22,813 nt of DNA from Bacteroidales bacterium UBA6117 (GTDB lineage Bacteria; Bacteroidota; Bacteroidia; Bacteroidales; VadinHA17), in NCBI GenBank assembly GCA_002428385.1, contig DIWB01000021.1, positions 1-22,813 on the forward strand, read 5' to 3'. The translations under genes and the position numbers were made by a program. The first letter of the stretch is position 1. Each line of letters starts with the position of its first letter. Below are positions 15,485 to 22,813 of this stretch, piece by piece. A model generated the notes under the pieces. It searched no databases and was not told where the DNA came from. It saw only the letters and a list, made by a program, of their open reading frames with translations.

Positions 15485-18400
15485 TCACCGGGGAGGCGCC
15501 TGACCTGCCGGAGCTGATGGCTGGGTGCTCCCATGGCAGTTCTTGTACTTCTTTCCGCTGCCGCAGGGACAGGGATCGTTCCTGCCCACCTTCTTTTCAA
15601 CCCTGACAGGTTCCACCTTCTGATTCTTTTCCTGCTGAGCTCCACCGCCGCCTGTGTTGCTGTATTGGGAGAAATCGCTTTTAGAAGCCCGGTAATTGCT
15701 CATATCAACCTGCCTTTTGCGCTGTGCCTCTTTTACCTGATCAGGATCCTGAGTGGGTATGGAACCCTTCATAAGTGTACTTACTACATCCTTGTTCGTT
15801 TTCGCTATAACTGTTTTGAAGAGCTCAAATGACTCGAATTTGTAAATCAGGAGAGGGTCTTTCTGCTCATAGGTTGCATTTTGAACCGATTGCTTAAGCT
15901 CATCCATTTCACGCAGATGTTCCTTCCAGATTTCATCGATAGTGGCAAGAACAACGGTTTTTTCATAAGCCTTTGCCAGTTCCCTGCCTTCCGATTCGGC
16001 CGTTGCCTTAAGGTTGGTAACAACCTGGAAGACCCTGACTCCGTCGGAAATAGGAACAACCACATTTTCATACACATGTGACATTCTCTCGTAGACATCC
16101 TTCAGAACGGGGTAGGCCTGATTTGATATTGCCTCGACCTTTCTCCTGTAAGTATCGAGAACCTTTGCATAAACTTTATCAGTAATCTGCTGGGCGCTGT
16201 CCTTCACAAAATCCTGTTTGGAAACAGGTGAATCCATTGAAAACGACCGTATCAGGTCGAATTCGAAATTTTCAAAATCACCATCCTTATGATAAGTCTC
16301 CACAAGGCTCTCGGTAACGTCGAACATCATGTTGGCAACATCGACCGAAAGTCTTTCGCCAAGCAGTGCATGTTTTCTTTTCTTATAGATTACCTCCCTC
16401 TGGGAATTCATAACGTCATCATACTCCAGAAGCCTTTTCCTGATTCCGAAGTTATTCTCTTCAACCTTTTTCTGGGCACGTTCGATCGATTTGGTAATCA
16501 TCGGATGCTGTATCTCCTCACCGTCTTTCAGACCGAGCTTATCCATTATGCCGGCGATCCTTTCTGATCCGAAGAGTCTCATCAGTTCATCCTCGAGCGA
16601 AACGAAGAACTGGGATGAACCGGGGTCGCCCTGCCGGCCTGATCTTCCTCTTAGCTGGCGGTCGACGCGGCGCGATTCATGTCGTTCCGTTCCAATGATA
16701 GCCAGTCCGCCTGCTTCCCGTACCTCAGCGGTCAGTTTTATATCGGTACCACGGCCTGCCATGTTGGTAGCAATTGTTATTGTTCCCGTCTTTCCGGCCT
16801 CCGCGACTATTTCAGCCTCTCGCTGGTGCAGCTTGGCATTCAGAACATTATGTTTGAGCCCCTTCATTTTCAGCATCCTGCTGAGCAGTTCAGAGATCTC
16901 CACTGATGTTGTGCCTACAAGAACGGGGCGTCCGATCTTGTTTAACTGGAGAATCTCATCAATAACCGCGTTGTACTTTTCCCTTTTTGTTTTATAAACA
17001 AGATCCTCCCTGTCGCTCCTGATAACCTTCTTATTGGTCGGAATCACAACCACATCAAGCTTATAGATGTTCCAGAACTCTCCGGCTTCGGTCTCAGCCG
17101 TTCCTGTCATACCGGCGAGCTTATGATACATCCTGAAATAGTTCTGCAGGGTTATGGTTGCATAAGTCTGGGTAGCCTCTTCAACCTTAACATTCTCCTT
17201 TGCTTCAATGGCCTGGTGAAGGCCGTCGGAATAGCGGCGGCCCTCAAGTATCCTGCCTGTCTGTTCGTCGACAATTTTTACCTTGTTGTCGATCACCACA
17301 TACTCTACGTCCTTGTCAAAAAGAGTCCAGGCCTTTAGAAGCTGAGTCATTGTGTGTACGCGCTCGGATTTCACTGAATAATCCTGAAGCAGTTCGTCCT
17401 TCTTTCTGAGTTTTTCCCTCTCGTCCAGTCCTGCCTTTTCAAGATCGGCAATTTTTGAACCCATGTCTGGAAGCACGAAGAAGCTGGCATCCTGAACAGA
17501 ATCGGAGATAAGGTCGAGGCCTTTTTCGGTCAGTTCAATTGAATTGGCCTTTTCATCGATAATGAAATAGAGTTCATCGGTGACCTTGGGCATCTCCTTG
17601 CTGTTATTCTGCATGTAAAAGTTCTCGGTCTTCTGGAGCAGGGTTCTGTTTCCTTCCTCGCTCAGATATTTTATCAGTGCATTGTTTTTAGGAAGTCCCT
17701 TGTAGGCTCTGAGGAGCAGTTTCCCTCCTTCCTCGTTATTGCCTTCGCCAATCAGTTTCTTTGAATCAGCAAGAATTTGGGTGACCAGTCGCTTCTGAGC
17801 GCTGACGAGCTTGTCGACCTTAGGTTTAAGTTCATCGAACTGCTGAGTATCACTTTTTGCCGTGGGGCCTGATATTATAAGAGGAGTACGGGCATCATCT
17901 ATGAGCACGGAGTCGACCTCGTCGACGATGGCGTAATGATGTTTCCTCTGGACAAGGTCCTCGGGATTTATAGCCATGTTATCCCTCAGGTAGTCAAAAC
18001 CGAATTCATTGTTGGTACCGAAGGTAATATCGGCATTGTATGCCTTGCGCCTTGCTGCTGAATTAGGCTGGTGCTTGTCGATACAGTCAACGGTGAGTCC
18101 GTGAAATTCATACATAGGTCCCATCCATTCGGAGTCGCGTTTTGAAAGGTAGTCGTTGACTGTAACGATATGGACGCCTCTGCCGGCCAGCGCATTAATG
18201 AATACCGGAAGGGTGGCGACGAGTGTTTTTCCTTCACCTGTAGCCATTTCTGAAATTTTCCCCTTGTGCAGGGCTACACCGCCGATAAGCTGAACATCAT
18301 AGTGGACCATATCCCACACTATCTCATTTCCTCCAGCTGTCCATTTGTTGCTCCATACAGCCTTGTCGCCCTTTATTACAATGCTTTCCCTTGTTGCTGC

Positions 18401-18820
18401 AAGATCCCTGTCGTACTGAAGTGCCGTTACTTCGAGAAAATCGTTCTCCTTGAATCGCCTTGCAGTCTCCTTCATAATGGCAAATCCCCGCGGTACAAGA
18501 GAATCTAGAGTTTTCTCAATTTTCTCTTCAATCAGTTTTTCCAGCTTGTCGATCTGATTGTAATGCTCCTCTTTCCGGTCAACATCCTCCTCTTCTTCAG
18601 CCTTATGCCTCAGAACTTTAATCTCATTTTCATCAGATTCAAGAGCTTCCATCAATTCCTTTTTCAGACTGAAGGTAAGTTCCCTTAGCTGATCATTTGA
18701 AATATTTCTAAGCTTGTCGTATTCCTGAAGAGTCTCCTTAACGTAGGGAGTAATCTCCTTGATGTCCCTTTCATACTTATTGCCGAGGAACAAACCAAGC
18801 ATTTTATTGATAAAATCCAT
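15485..18820 (-). CDS. secA: Preprotein translocase ATPase SecA
   Basis: SecA drives secretion through SecYEG. The 1,111 residues are typical of Bacteroidota SecA, which is longer than the roughly 900-residue E. coli protein. Visible parts include Walker A in MATGEGKT (192-199), Walker B DEVD (300-303), GTNNEFGFDYLRDNMA, the helicase motif MAGRGTDIKL and QLRGRSGRQGDPGSSQF. The C-terminal SEC-C zinc motif CPCGSGKKYKNCH is followed by a short proline-rich tail. Extra length lies in a charged N-terminal insertion (about 60-105) and in a region after DARTPLIISGP. A strong promoter-like site lies 36 nt upstream. Confidence 0.98.
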   Translation of the reverse strand: MDFINKMLGLFLGNKYERDIKEITPYVKETLQEYDKLRNISNDQLRELTFSLKKELMEALESDENEIKVLRHKAEEEEDVDRKEEHYNQIDKLEKLIEEKIEKTLDSLVPRGFAIMKETARRFKENDFLEVTALQYDRDLAATRESIVIKGDKAVWSNKWTAGGNEIVWDMVHYDVQLIGGVALHKGKISEMATGEGKTLVATLPVFINALAGRGVHIVTVNDYLSKRDSEWMGPMYEFHGLTVDCIDKHQPNSAARRKAYNADITFGTNNEFGFDYLRDNMAINPEDLVQRKHHYAIVDEVDSVLIDDARTPLIISGPTAKSDTQQFDELKPKVDKLVSAQKRLVTQILADSKKLIGEGNNEEGGKLLLRAYKGLPKNNALIKYLSEEGNRTLLQKTENFYMQNNSKEMPKVTDELYFIIDEKANSIELTEKGLDLISDSVQDASFFVLPDMGSKIADLEKAGLDEREKLRKKDELLQDYSVKSERVHTMTQLLKAWTLFDKDVEYVVIDNKVKIVDEQTGRILEGRRYSDGLHQAIEAKENVKVEEATQTYATITLQNYFRMYHKLAGMTGTAETEAGEFWNIYKLDVVVIPTNKKVIRSDREDLVYKTKREKYNAVIDEILQLNKIGRPVLVGTTSVEISELLSRMLKMKGLKHNVLNAKLHQREAEIVAEAGKTGTITIATNMAGRGTDIKLTAEVREAGGLAIIGTERHESRRVDRQLRGRSGRQGDPGSSQFFVSLEDELMRLFGSERIAGIMDKLGLKDGEEIQHPMITKSIERAQKKVEENNFGIRKRLLEYDDVMNSQREVIYKKRKHALLGERLSVDVANMMFDVTESLVETYHKDGDFENFEFDLIRSFSMDSPVSKQDFVKDSAQQITDKVYAKVLDTYRRKVEAISNQAYPVLKDVYERMSHVYENVVVPISDGVRVFQVVTNLKATAESEGRELAKAYEKTVVLATIDEIWKEHLREMDELKQSVQNATYEQKDPLLIYKFESFELFKTVIAKTNKDVVSTLMKGSIPTQDPDQVKEAQRKRQVDMSNYRASKSDFSQYSNTGGGGAQQEKNQKVEPVRVEKKVGRNDPCPCGSGKKYKNCHGSTQPSAPAGQAPPR

Positions 18821-18855
18821 CTATAATAGTTTTTACAATTTCTGAAAATATCCCG

Positions 18856-18887
18856 CAAAATTACTCTTTTTCGCAAAGGTTGTCAAA
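18856..18887 (-). promoter_or_regulatory. Promoter of secA
   Basis: On the minus strand TTTG (18887-18884) is followed after 20 nt by TAATTTTG (18863-18856). Both boxes match the Bacteroidota -33/-7 consensus fully. The predicted leader is about 30 nt. It is the best promoter match in the window. Confidence 0.7.
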
Positions 18888-18935
18888 AACACCTCGTTTA
18901 TATTGGATCAGGAGTATCGGCTGTAAAGATGGCGG

Positions 18936-18985
18936 GAAAAAATAAAGCCCGGTAACTAATTTGTGCATTGTCAGTTACCGGGCTT
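18936..18985 (-). terminator. Factor-independent terminator of the ferritin gene
   Basis: Read on the minus strand, AAGCCCGGTAACT (18985-18973) pairs perfectly with AGTTACCGGGCTT (18957-18945), a 13-bp stem with a 15-nt loop. It is followed by a T-rich tract (TATTTTTTCCC). It lies 64 nt after the ferritin stop and before the secA promoter, so it should separate the two transcription units. Confidence 0.8.
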
Positions 18986-19048
18986 CAGTATGTCTTCCCG
19001 AATAAAAATTGCGGGAAATATGTTATCGTTGAAATATTGATCCTGTGC

Positions 19049-19540
19049 CTATTTTTTAGTTCTTAAACTTAAAAGGTCGCGGTCAAACGGATAGAGAGAA
19101 TGCTTGCCGCCCAGGTTCAGTTTATCGAGAATGCCTCTTGCATTGGATTCTTCCTCTGTTTGTTCTGCAACATACCACTGAAGGAAATTATTGGTTGTAT
19201 AGTCTTTCTCAGTGAGTGTCAGTTCGACCATTTCGTTGATGCTTGCCGTAATGAATTCTTCGTGTTTCAGGACTTCCTCAAACAGTGACTGAACGCTTTC
19301 AAACTCGACCGGAGGTTTCTCAAAAGCAGGGACATTAGCCTTGCCACCCCTGTCGTTGACAAATTTAATAAGTTTAAGCATGTGTTCGCGTTCCTCATCG
19401 GCCTGGGCATAGAGCCAGCCTGCGGTACCCTGAAAACCTTTGGTTTCGGCCCATACAGCCATTGCAAGGTAGAGGTTTGACGAGTATCCTTCTCTTTCAA
19501 TCTGACGGTTGCAGATATCTTCAACTTTTTTCTTCAACAT
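19049..19540 (-). CDS. ftnA: Bacterial non-haem ferritin
   Basis: This cytosolic iron-storage protein forms a 24-mer that oxidises Fe(II) and stores ferric mineral. The 163 residues show the ferroxidase ligands Glu17, Glu50, His53, Glu94 and Gln127 in the same numbering as E. coli FtnA. The motifs are EREGYSSNLYLAMA, ADEEREHMLK and YVAEQTEEE. Nothing is missing. Only 43 nt separate it from the receiver gene upstream, so it either has a compact promoter there (a weak CAATCTTA is visible on the plus strand at 19571-19578) or shares a transcript with that gene. Confidence 0.96.
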   Translation of the reverse strand: MLKKKVEDICNRQIEREGYSSNLYLAMAVWAETKGFQGTAGWLYAQADEEREHMLKLIKFVNDRGGKANVPAFEKPPVEFESVQSLFEEVLKHEEFITASINEMVELTLTEKDYTTNNFLQWYVAEQTEEESNARGILDKLNLGGKHSLYPFDRDLLSLRTKK

Positions 19541-19583
19541 ATTTTTCTGAGTTTAAATTTGACTGTTTAACAATCTTAAAAAC

Positions 19584-19958
19584 CTATTGTTCGATTCTGA
19601 GAAGCTCTTCAATCCTGGTTACAAGGTCATTTATCGCAAAGGGCTTTGAGAAGACAGCATCAGCTCCAAGGGCCTTTGCCATTTCGAGGTAGTTCCCGGG
19701 GCCGGCTTTTCCCCCGCCGGATATTGCGATAACCCTGATTCCTTTTTTCAGTTCCCGCATCATCATAATCACTTTCAGGCCGTCTTCTTCGGGCATAAGA
19801 AGATCGGTTATCACCAGGTCGGTAAGGCCGGGTTTGAAGTTTTTCAGCGCCTCCCTGCCGTTATCAGCTTCAACTACCGTATATTCCTTTCTCAGAAGTG
19901 CCGTTCTGAGCATCTCCCGCAGATCTCTGTCATCGTCTATGATCATGACAACCGGCAT
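19584..19958 (-). CDS. Stand-alone response-regulator receiver protein
   Basis: The 124-residue product is a single CheY-like receiver domain without an output domain. The acidic pocket is Asp8-Asp10, the phospho-acceptor is Asp52 in VITDLLMPEEDG, the switch serine is Ser80 and the conserved lysine is Lys105 in SKPF. It lies 79 nt downstream of a histidine kinase gene on the same strand, its probable partner. With no DNA-binding or enzymatic output, it should act through protein contacts or as a phosphorelay intermediate. Confidence 0.92.
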   Translation of the reverse strand: MPVVMIIDDDRDLREMLRTALLRKEYTVVEADNGREALKNFKPGLTDLVITDLLMPEEDGLKVIMMMRELKKGIRVIAISGGGKAGPGNYLEMAKALGADAVFSKPFAINDLVTRIEELLRIEQ

Positions 19959-20037
19959 TCCTATCTGGTTTTGATTATTACAAAAACATTGAGAATGCTA
20001 AGTTACAAATTCTTATTCAAATAATGTTCATCAATAA

Positions 20038-20784
20038 TCAACCCCTATTAAACAAGGGAAGTCGCACTGTAAAAACAGATCCTTCGTTTTCCCTGCTTGA
20101 GACGCTTATTGTGCCTCCCAGGCCGCTGATTATCTCCCCCGACACATAGAGTCCGATTCCCGTGCCAGTACCATCGTACCGTGAAGTAAAATAAGGCTCA
20201 AATATTCTTTTCAGTGTCAGAGGATCCATTCCGCATCCGGTGTCGGTTATTGCAACAATGCCGCACCTTCCGGACCGACTGCCATCAACAGCATGCTCTT
20301 CCCCATCCTCCCTCACTGAGGTTTGAACGGATAGTGTGCCTCCCTTTTCCCCCATCGACTGGACAGCGTTCCTGATTATATTAAGGAACACCCTGAGCAA
20401 TTCGGACGGATCGGCATAAACAGGAATGGCTTCAGTGTGGAAGCCGGTAATGAGGCTTATCTCTGATGGTAAGGAAGGACGAAGGAAACCGAGTGTTTCT
20501 GCAACCACATCATTCAGGTTTACAACGGTACAATTTTCAGAAGGGCTGTTCCCTGATTCAAGAAGTTTCCCGGTCAGTGACTTTGCCCTGCCCACTGCAG
20601 AAAGAATTCTTTCGGCATTCTCTTTAAATGACTCATTACCGGCAAGATCATCCCTCAGCATTTCGGCATAGCCCGATATGACTGTTAGAACGTTATTAAG
20701 GTCGTGGGCAATACCTGCGGCCCTTACTTCCACTGAAGTCCGCTCCCCCGGATTATTTTTCAATATGTCGTATTCATCATGCAC
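20038..20784 (-). CDS. Sensorless NtrB-like histidine kinase
   Basis: The 248 residues consist almost only of a phospho-acceptor domain and an ATPase domain. Motifs are the H-box AGIAHDLNNVLTVISGYAEML with His27 as phosphorylation site, N-box LNIIRNAVQSM (134-144), G1 DTGCGMD (181-187), the F-box FEPYFTS and G2 GTGTGIGL (205-212). There is no membrane segment and no PAS or GAF domain, so input must come from a partner. The first 20 residues are too short for a sensor. It starts 23 nt after the dnaX stop and is followed by the receiver gene, suggesting a dnaX-kinase-receiver transcript. Confidence 0.92.
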   Translation of the reverse strand: MHDEYDILKNNPGERTSVEVRAAGIAHDLNNVLTVISGYAEMLRDDLAGNESFKENAERILSAVGRAKSLTGKLLESGNSPSENCTVVNLNDVVAETLGFLRPSLPSEISLITGFHTEAIPVYADPSELLRVFLNIIRNAVQSMGEKGGTLSVQTSVREDGEEHAVDGSRSGRCGIVAITDTGCGMDPLTLKRIFEPYFTSRYDGTGTGIGLYVSGEIISGLGGTISVSSRENEGSVFTVRLPLFNRG

Positions 20785-20807
20785 CGGTCAGAACAGTTAC
20801 CAGTATT

Positions 20808-22562
20808 TTACGGAATATCAAGATTAAAGGCCTTTTTAAAATCCTTGAGTCCGGGATATTTTGTCACCAGGTGATTGTATTTCTGTTCATCAGAATAGAT
20901 AATTCCGTTGGTTTCAGAAAGATCAACCGTTGTAATGATTTCAATTTCACCCGTATTGAACCTCTTCTGCAGGAAAGCGGAAAGGCGTGGTTTGTAGTTC
21001 AGGACAAAAAGGTCCTTCTGGGCGGCATTTGAAAGATGGATTGTAATACCTGACTCCTCATTTATTTCAGTCTTCACCGATTTGAACATGCTGACAACCC
21101 TGGCGCCTTCTCCTTTCTGTGAATCGGTGAATTCCTTCCAGGCTTTATCAAAAGACTCAGCCGTAAGTTCTTCTGCCGGAACCGGAACCTGATCCTGATG
21201 CTTCGCTTCCGGGGCCTTTTCGACAGTCTGATCACTTACAGGTGCATTATCTTTCTTTTCTTCTGAAATAATATCCTTAATTGAGAATGACCGTGTATGT
21301 TTTTCGATTACGGGTGCATGCTTTCCGCCGGGATGTTCAGTCTCTCTGGTTCTGAAAGCTTCAGGATGTTCCGCTGTTTCCCTTATTATTCCCGACTTTG
21401 AGGGATAAGGTATCTCTTCTTCCTTTTGGGTTATTTCAGGCTTTTTTTTTTCTGTCACTTCAGTTGAGGTTGAATTCAGTCGGGACAACCTGATAAGAAA
21501 CAATTCGACATGAAGGCGGGGATTTTTGCTCGCTTTGTATGACAGATCAGTATTGCTCCCAAGATCCAGCGCCTTAAAGATAAACTCTTCGGAACAGTTC
21601 ACTGATTGTTCGAGGTATCTCTGCCGGATAGCAGGGGTTGCCTCAAGAAGTTTCAGGGTTATCTCATCCTTGCTCACAAGAAGATCGCGAAGGTGACTGC
21701 ACAGGCCCGAGACAAAATTATGCCCGTCAAATCCCTTTTCAAGCACATCGCTGAATATCGTAAGAACTGAAGCAACATCTCCTTTAAGCGCGGCTTCAAC
21801 CGTCCTGAAATAATACTCAAAATCAAGGACGTTAAGATTCCCTATTACGTCCTTGTAAGTAATCTTTTTTCCGCACAGGCTGACAATCTGGTCAAAGATC
21901 GAAAGGGCGTCCCTGAGAGCACCGTCAGCTTTCTGGGCAATAATATGAAGAGCCTCCTCCTCTGCTACAACGCCCTCATTGGCGGCTACATATGCCAGAC
22001 GGGCTGCAATGTCTTCTATCCTGATCCTGTTAAAATCGAATATCTGGCACCGGGAGAGGATGGTTGGGATTATTTTATGTTTTTCGGTAGTGGCAAGAAT
22101 GAAGATGGCATGTGAAGGAGGTTCCTCAAGGGTCTTGAGGAAGGCATTGAACGCCTGGGTGGAAAGCATGTGAACCTCATCAATTATGTAGATGCTGTAT
22201 TTGCCGACCTGAGGCGGGATTCTCACCTGGTCGGTAAGGTTCCTTATGTCTTCTACCTTATTGTTGGAGGCGGCATCGAGTTCATGGATGTTAAACGATC
22301 GCAGTGTATTGAACGACAGGCACGATTCGCAGGCATCACAGGCTTCGCCGTTTTCCCTGAGATTACTGCAGTTGATAGTCTTGGCAAATATCCTCGCACA
22401 GGTTGTTTTACCAACCCCCCTGGGTCCGCAGAAAAGGTAGGCCTGTGCCAGATGGTTCCCTTTAATTGCGGCTTTCAGTGTATTTGTAATTGTATCCTGC
22501 CCCACCACCATGTCGAAGGTTGCCGGCCTGTATTTTCTTGCTGATACTATGAAATTTTCCAT
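20808..22562 (-). CDS. dnaX: DNA polymerase III subunit tau/gamma (DnaX)
   Basis: DnaX is the clamp-loader ATPase of the replicative polymerase. The start at 22562 (MENFIVSARKYRP) gives 584 residues and the normal N terminus. The upstream in-frame ATG would add 20 atypical residues and overlap the putative promoter. Visible parts are P-loop GPRGVGKT (46-53), the zinc cysteines Cys65, 75, 78 and 81, Walker B DEVH (128-131), LEEPPSHAIFILATTE and the SRC motif (170-172). After the clamp-loader core (to about 365) comes a charged linker, then a C-terminal domain from about 480. An A10 run encodes EKKK at 371-374, right at the core-linker junction, and both other frames stop within a few codons, so a short gamma form may be made. 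Confidence 0.96.
   Translation of the reverse strand: MENFIVSARKYRPATFDMVVGQDTITNTLKAAIKGNHLAQAYLFCGPRGVGKTTCARIFAKTINCSNLRENGEACDACESCLSFNTLRSFNIHELDAASNNKVEDIRNLTDQVRIPPQVGKYSIYIIDEVHMLSTQAFNAFLKTLEEPPSHAIFILATTEKHKIIPTILSRCQIFDFNRIRIEDIAARLAYVAANEGVVAEEEALHIIAQKADGALRDALSIFDQIVSLCGKKITYKDVIGNLNVLDFEYYFRTVEAALKGDVASVLTIFSDVLEKGFDGHNFVSGLCSHLRDLLVSKDEITLKLLEATPAIRQRYLEQSVNCSEEFIFKALDLGSNTDLSYKASKNPRLHVELFLIRLSRLNSTSTEVTEKKKPEITQKEEEIPYPSKSGIIRETAEHPEAFRTRETEHPGGKHAPVIEKHTRSFSIKDIISEEKKDNAPVSDQTVEKAPEAKHQDQVPVPAEELTAESFDKAWKEFTDSQKGEGARVVSMFKSVKTEINEESGITIHLSNAAQKDLFVLNYKPRLSAFLQKRFNTGEIEIITTVDLSETNGIIYSDEQKYNHLVTKYPGLKDFKKAFNLDIP
21431..21452 (-). promoter_or_regulatory. Candidate programmed slippage site in dnaX (A10 run)
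   Basis: The minus strand reads GAAAAAAAAAAG, encoding Glu371-Lys-Lys-Lys374. After a one-base backward shift (or one inserted A) the frame runs GCC TGA and stops. After a one-base forward shift (or one lost A) it runs AGC CTG AAA TAA and stops. Product lengths would be 375 or 376 residues. E. coli makes gamma by a -1 shift at A AAA AAG, and Thermus by slippage on an A run in the same gene region. Confidence 0.6.
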
Positions 22563-22602
22563 ATAACTGTTGACTCCCGCACGAATGAAATTTGAAGAAA
22601 TA

Positions 22603-22610
22603 CAAATATA
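22603..22610 (-). promoter_or_regulatory. Candidate -7 box of dnaX
   Basis: The minus strand reads TATATTTG, a full TAnnTTTG match, 40 nt before the dnaX start. No good TTTG is seen at the expected -33 distance; one at 22646-22643 is too far away. Confidence 0.4.
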
Positions 22611-22719
22611 ATCAAAAAGCATTCTGCCTGAAAAAGGAGAAACAAATTAACCCGGGCGGGATGGTCCGGGAAGAATGCATTATTCATCCATTTCTTTCAG
22701 TATTAAAATCATGCAAAAA

Positions 22720-22750
22720 TTTTTCTTTAATGAAAATTATTGTACTTTTG
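22720..22750 (+). promoter_or_regulatory. Candidate promoter of rpsF
   Basis: TTTT (22720-22723), 19 nt, then TACTTTTG (22743-22750) match the Bacteroidota promoter pattern with a weak -33 box. The -7 box is identical to that of the SiaC-like gene. It would give a leader of about 30 nt before the ATG at 22789. Confidence 0.5.
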
Positions 22751-22788
22751 CGAGCCAAAATCATTAAAAACAAAAACAGTTAACTATT

Positions 22789-22813
22789 ATGTTGAATCAG
22801 TACGAAACCGTTT
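22789..22813 (+). CDS. rpsF: 30S ribosomal protein S6 (start only)
   Basis: The gene begins ATG TTG AAT CAG TAC GAA ACC GTT and runs off the window, giving MLNQYETV. This matches the usual N terminus of Bacteroidota ribosomal protein S6 (a variant of MNxYETVFI). Only eight codons are visible, so the call depends on this short match plus the promoter-like site upstream. Confidence 0.65.

Noticed and set aside
16491..16997. 168-codon plus-strand frame inside secA
   Set aside because: It lies entirely antisense to conserved secA coding sequence and is serine/arginine-rich, as expected of a shadow frame.
18821..19048. Possible small RNA in the secA-ferritin gap
   Set aside because: The strong hairpin is better explained as the ferritin terminator, and the rest is the secA promoter region.
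21381..21410. Hairpin downstream of the dnaX A10 run (CCTTAT/ATAAGG plus an inner CCC/GGG)
   Set aside because: It begins about 31 nt after the run, too far for a classic frameshift stimulator, and has a bulge. It may be chance.
22563..22622. Earlier start for dnaX
   Set aside because: It adds 20 residues not typical of DnaX and overlaps the TATATTTG box; MENFIVSARKYRP is the usual family start.

Overview
This 22.8 kb window looks like a chromosomal housekeeping region of a Bacteroidota bacterium, most likely Bacteroidales or a close relative. Promoter-like sites of the Bacteroidota type (TAnnTTTG at -7, TTTG-like at -33) precede several genes, and starts rarely have a Shine-Dalgarno sequence. 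The protein families and gene pairs also fit: ffh-folD, a DUF6913-type gene beside dapA, a ~1,110-residue SecA with a C-terminal SEC-C zinc motif, and a PD40-repeat lipoprotein. No tRNA, rRNA, CRISPR array or intact insertion sequence was found.

Layout. Positions 1-1010 are a repeat-rich accessory patch. It holds a truncated REP-associated (Y1/IS200-like) transposase, nine 44-bp tandem units, then 80-bp units, with many hairpins. The modules share a GTGAATAACC core and show compensatory stem changes. Positions 1264-2262 encode a PD40-repeat lipoprotein that meets folD tail to tail. On the minus strand lie argS, ffh and folD (6388 to 2265), with a second kind of covarying hairpin repeat between argS and ffh. 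On the plus strand from 6629 come a SiaC/DUF1987 gene and then a tightly packed run: a Memo-AMMECR1 fusion, a membrane spermidine-synthase-like protein, the AmmeMemoRadiSam radical SAM enzyme, ligA, a DUF6913-like gene and dapA. dapA and secA abut stop to stop. secA, ferritin, a stand-alone receiver, a sensorless histidine kinase and dnaX all read leftwards. rpsF begins divergently at the right edge.

The most interesting system is the 7167-11948 cluster. All three AmmeMemoRadiSam parts (Memo, AMMECR1, radical SAM) are present, but the Memo-AMMECR1 fusion starts with a Sec-type signal peptide. The radical SAM enzyme starts with a Tat-like KR signal, and between them sits a polytopic membrane protein with a degenerate SpeE-like domain. 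This suggests an envelope-located version of an uncharacterised protein- or metabolite-modifying system. A second strong observation is an A10 run in dnaX just after the clamp-loader core, with immediate stops in both alternative frames. That is the layout expected for slippage-made gamma subunit.
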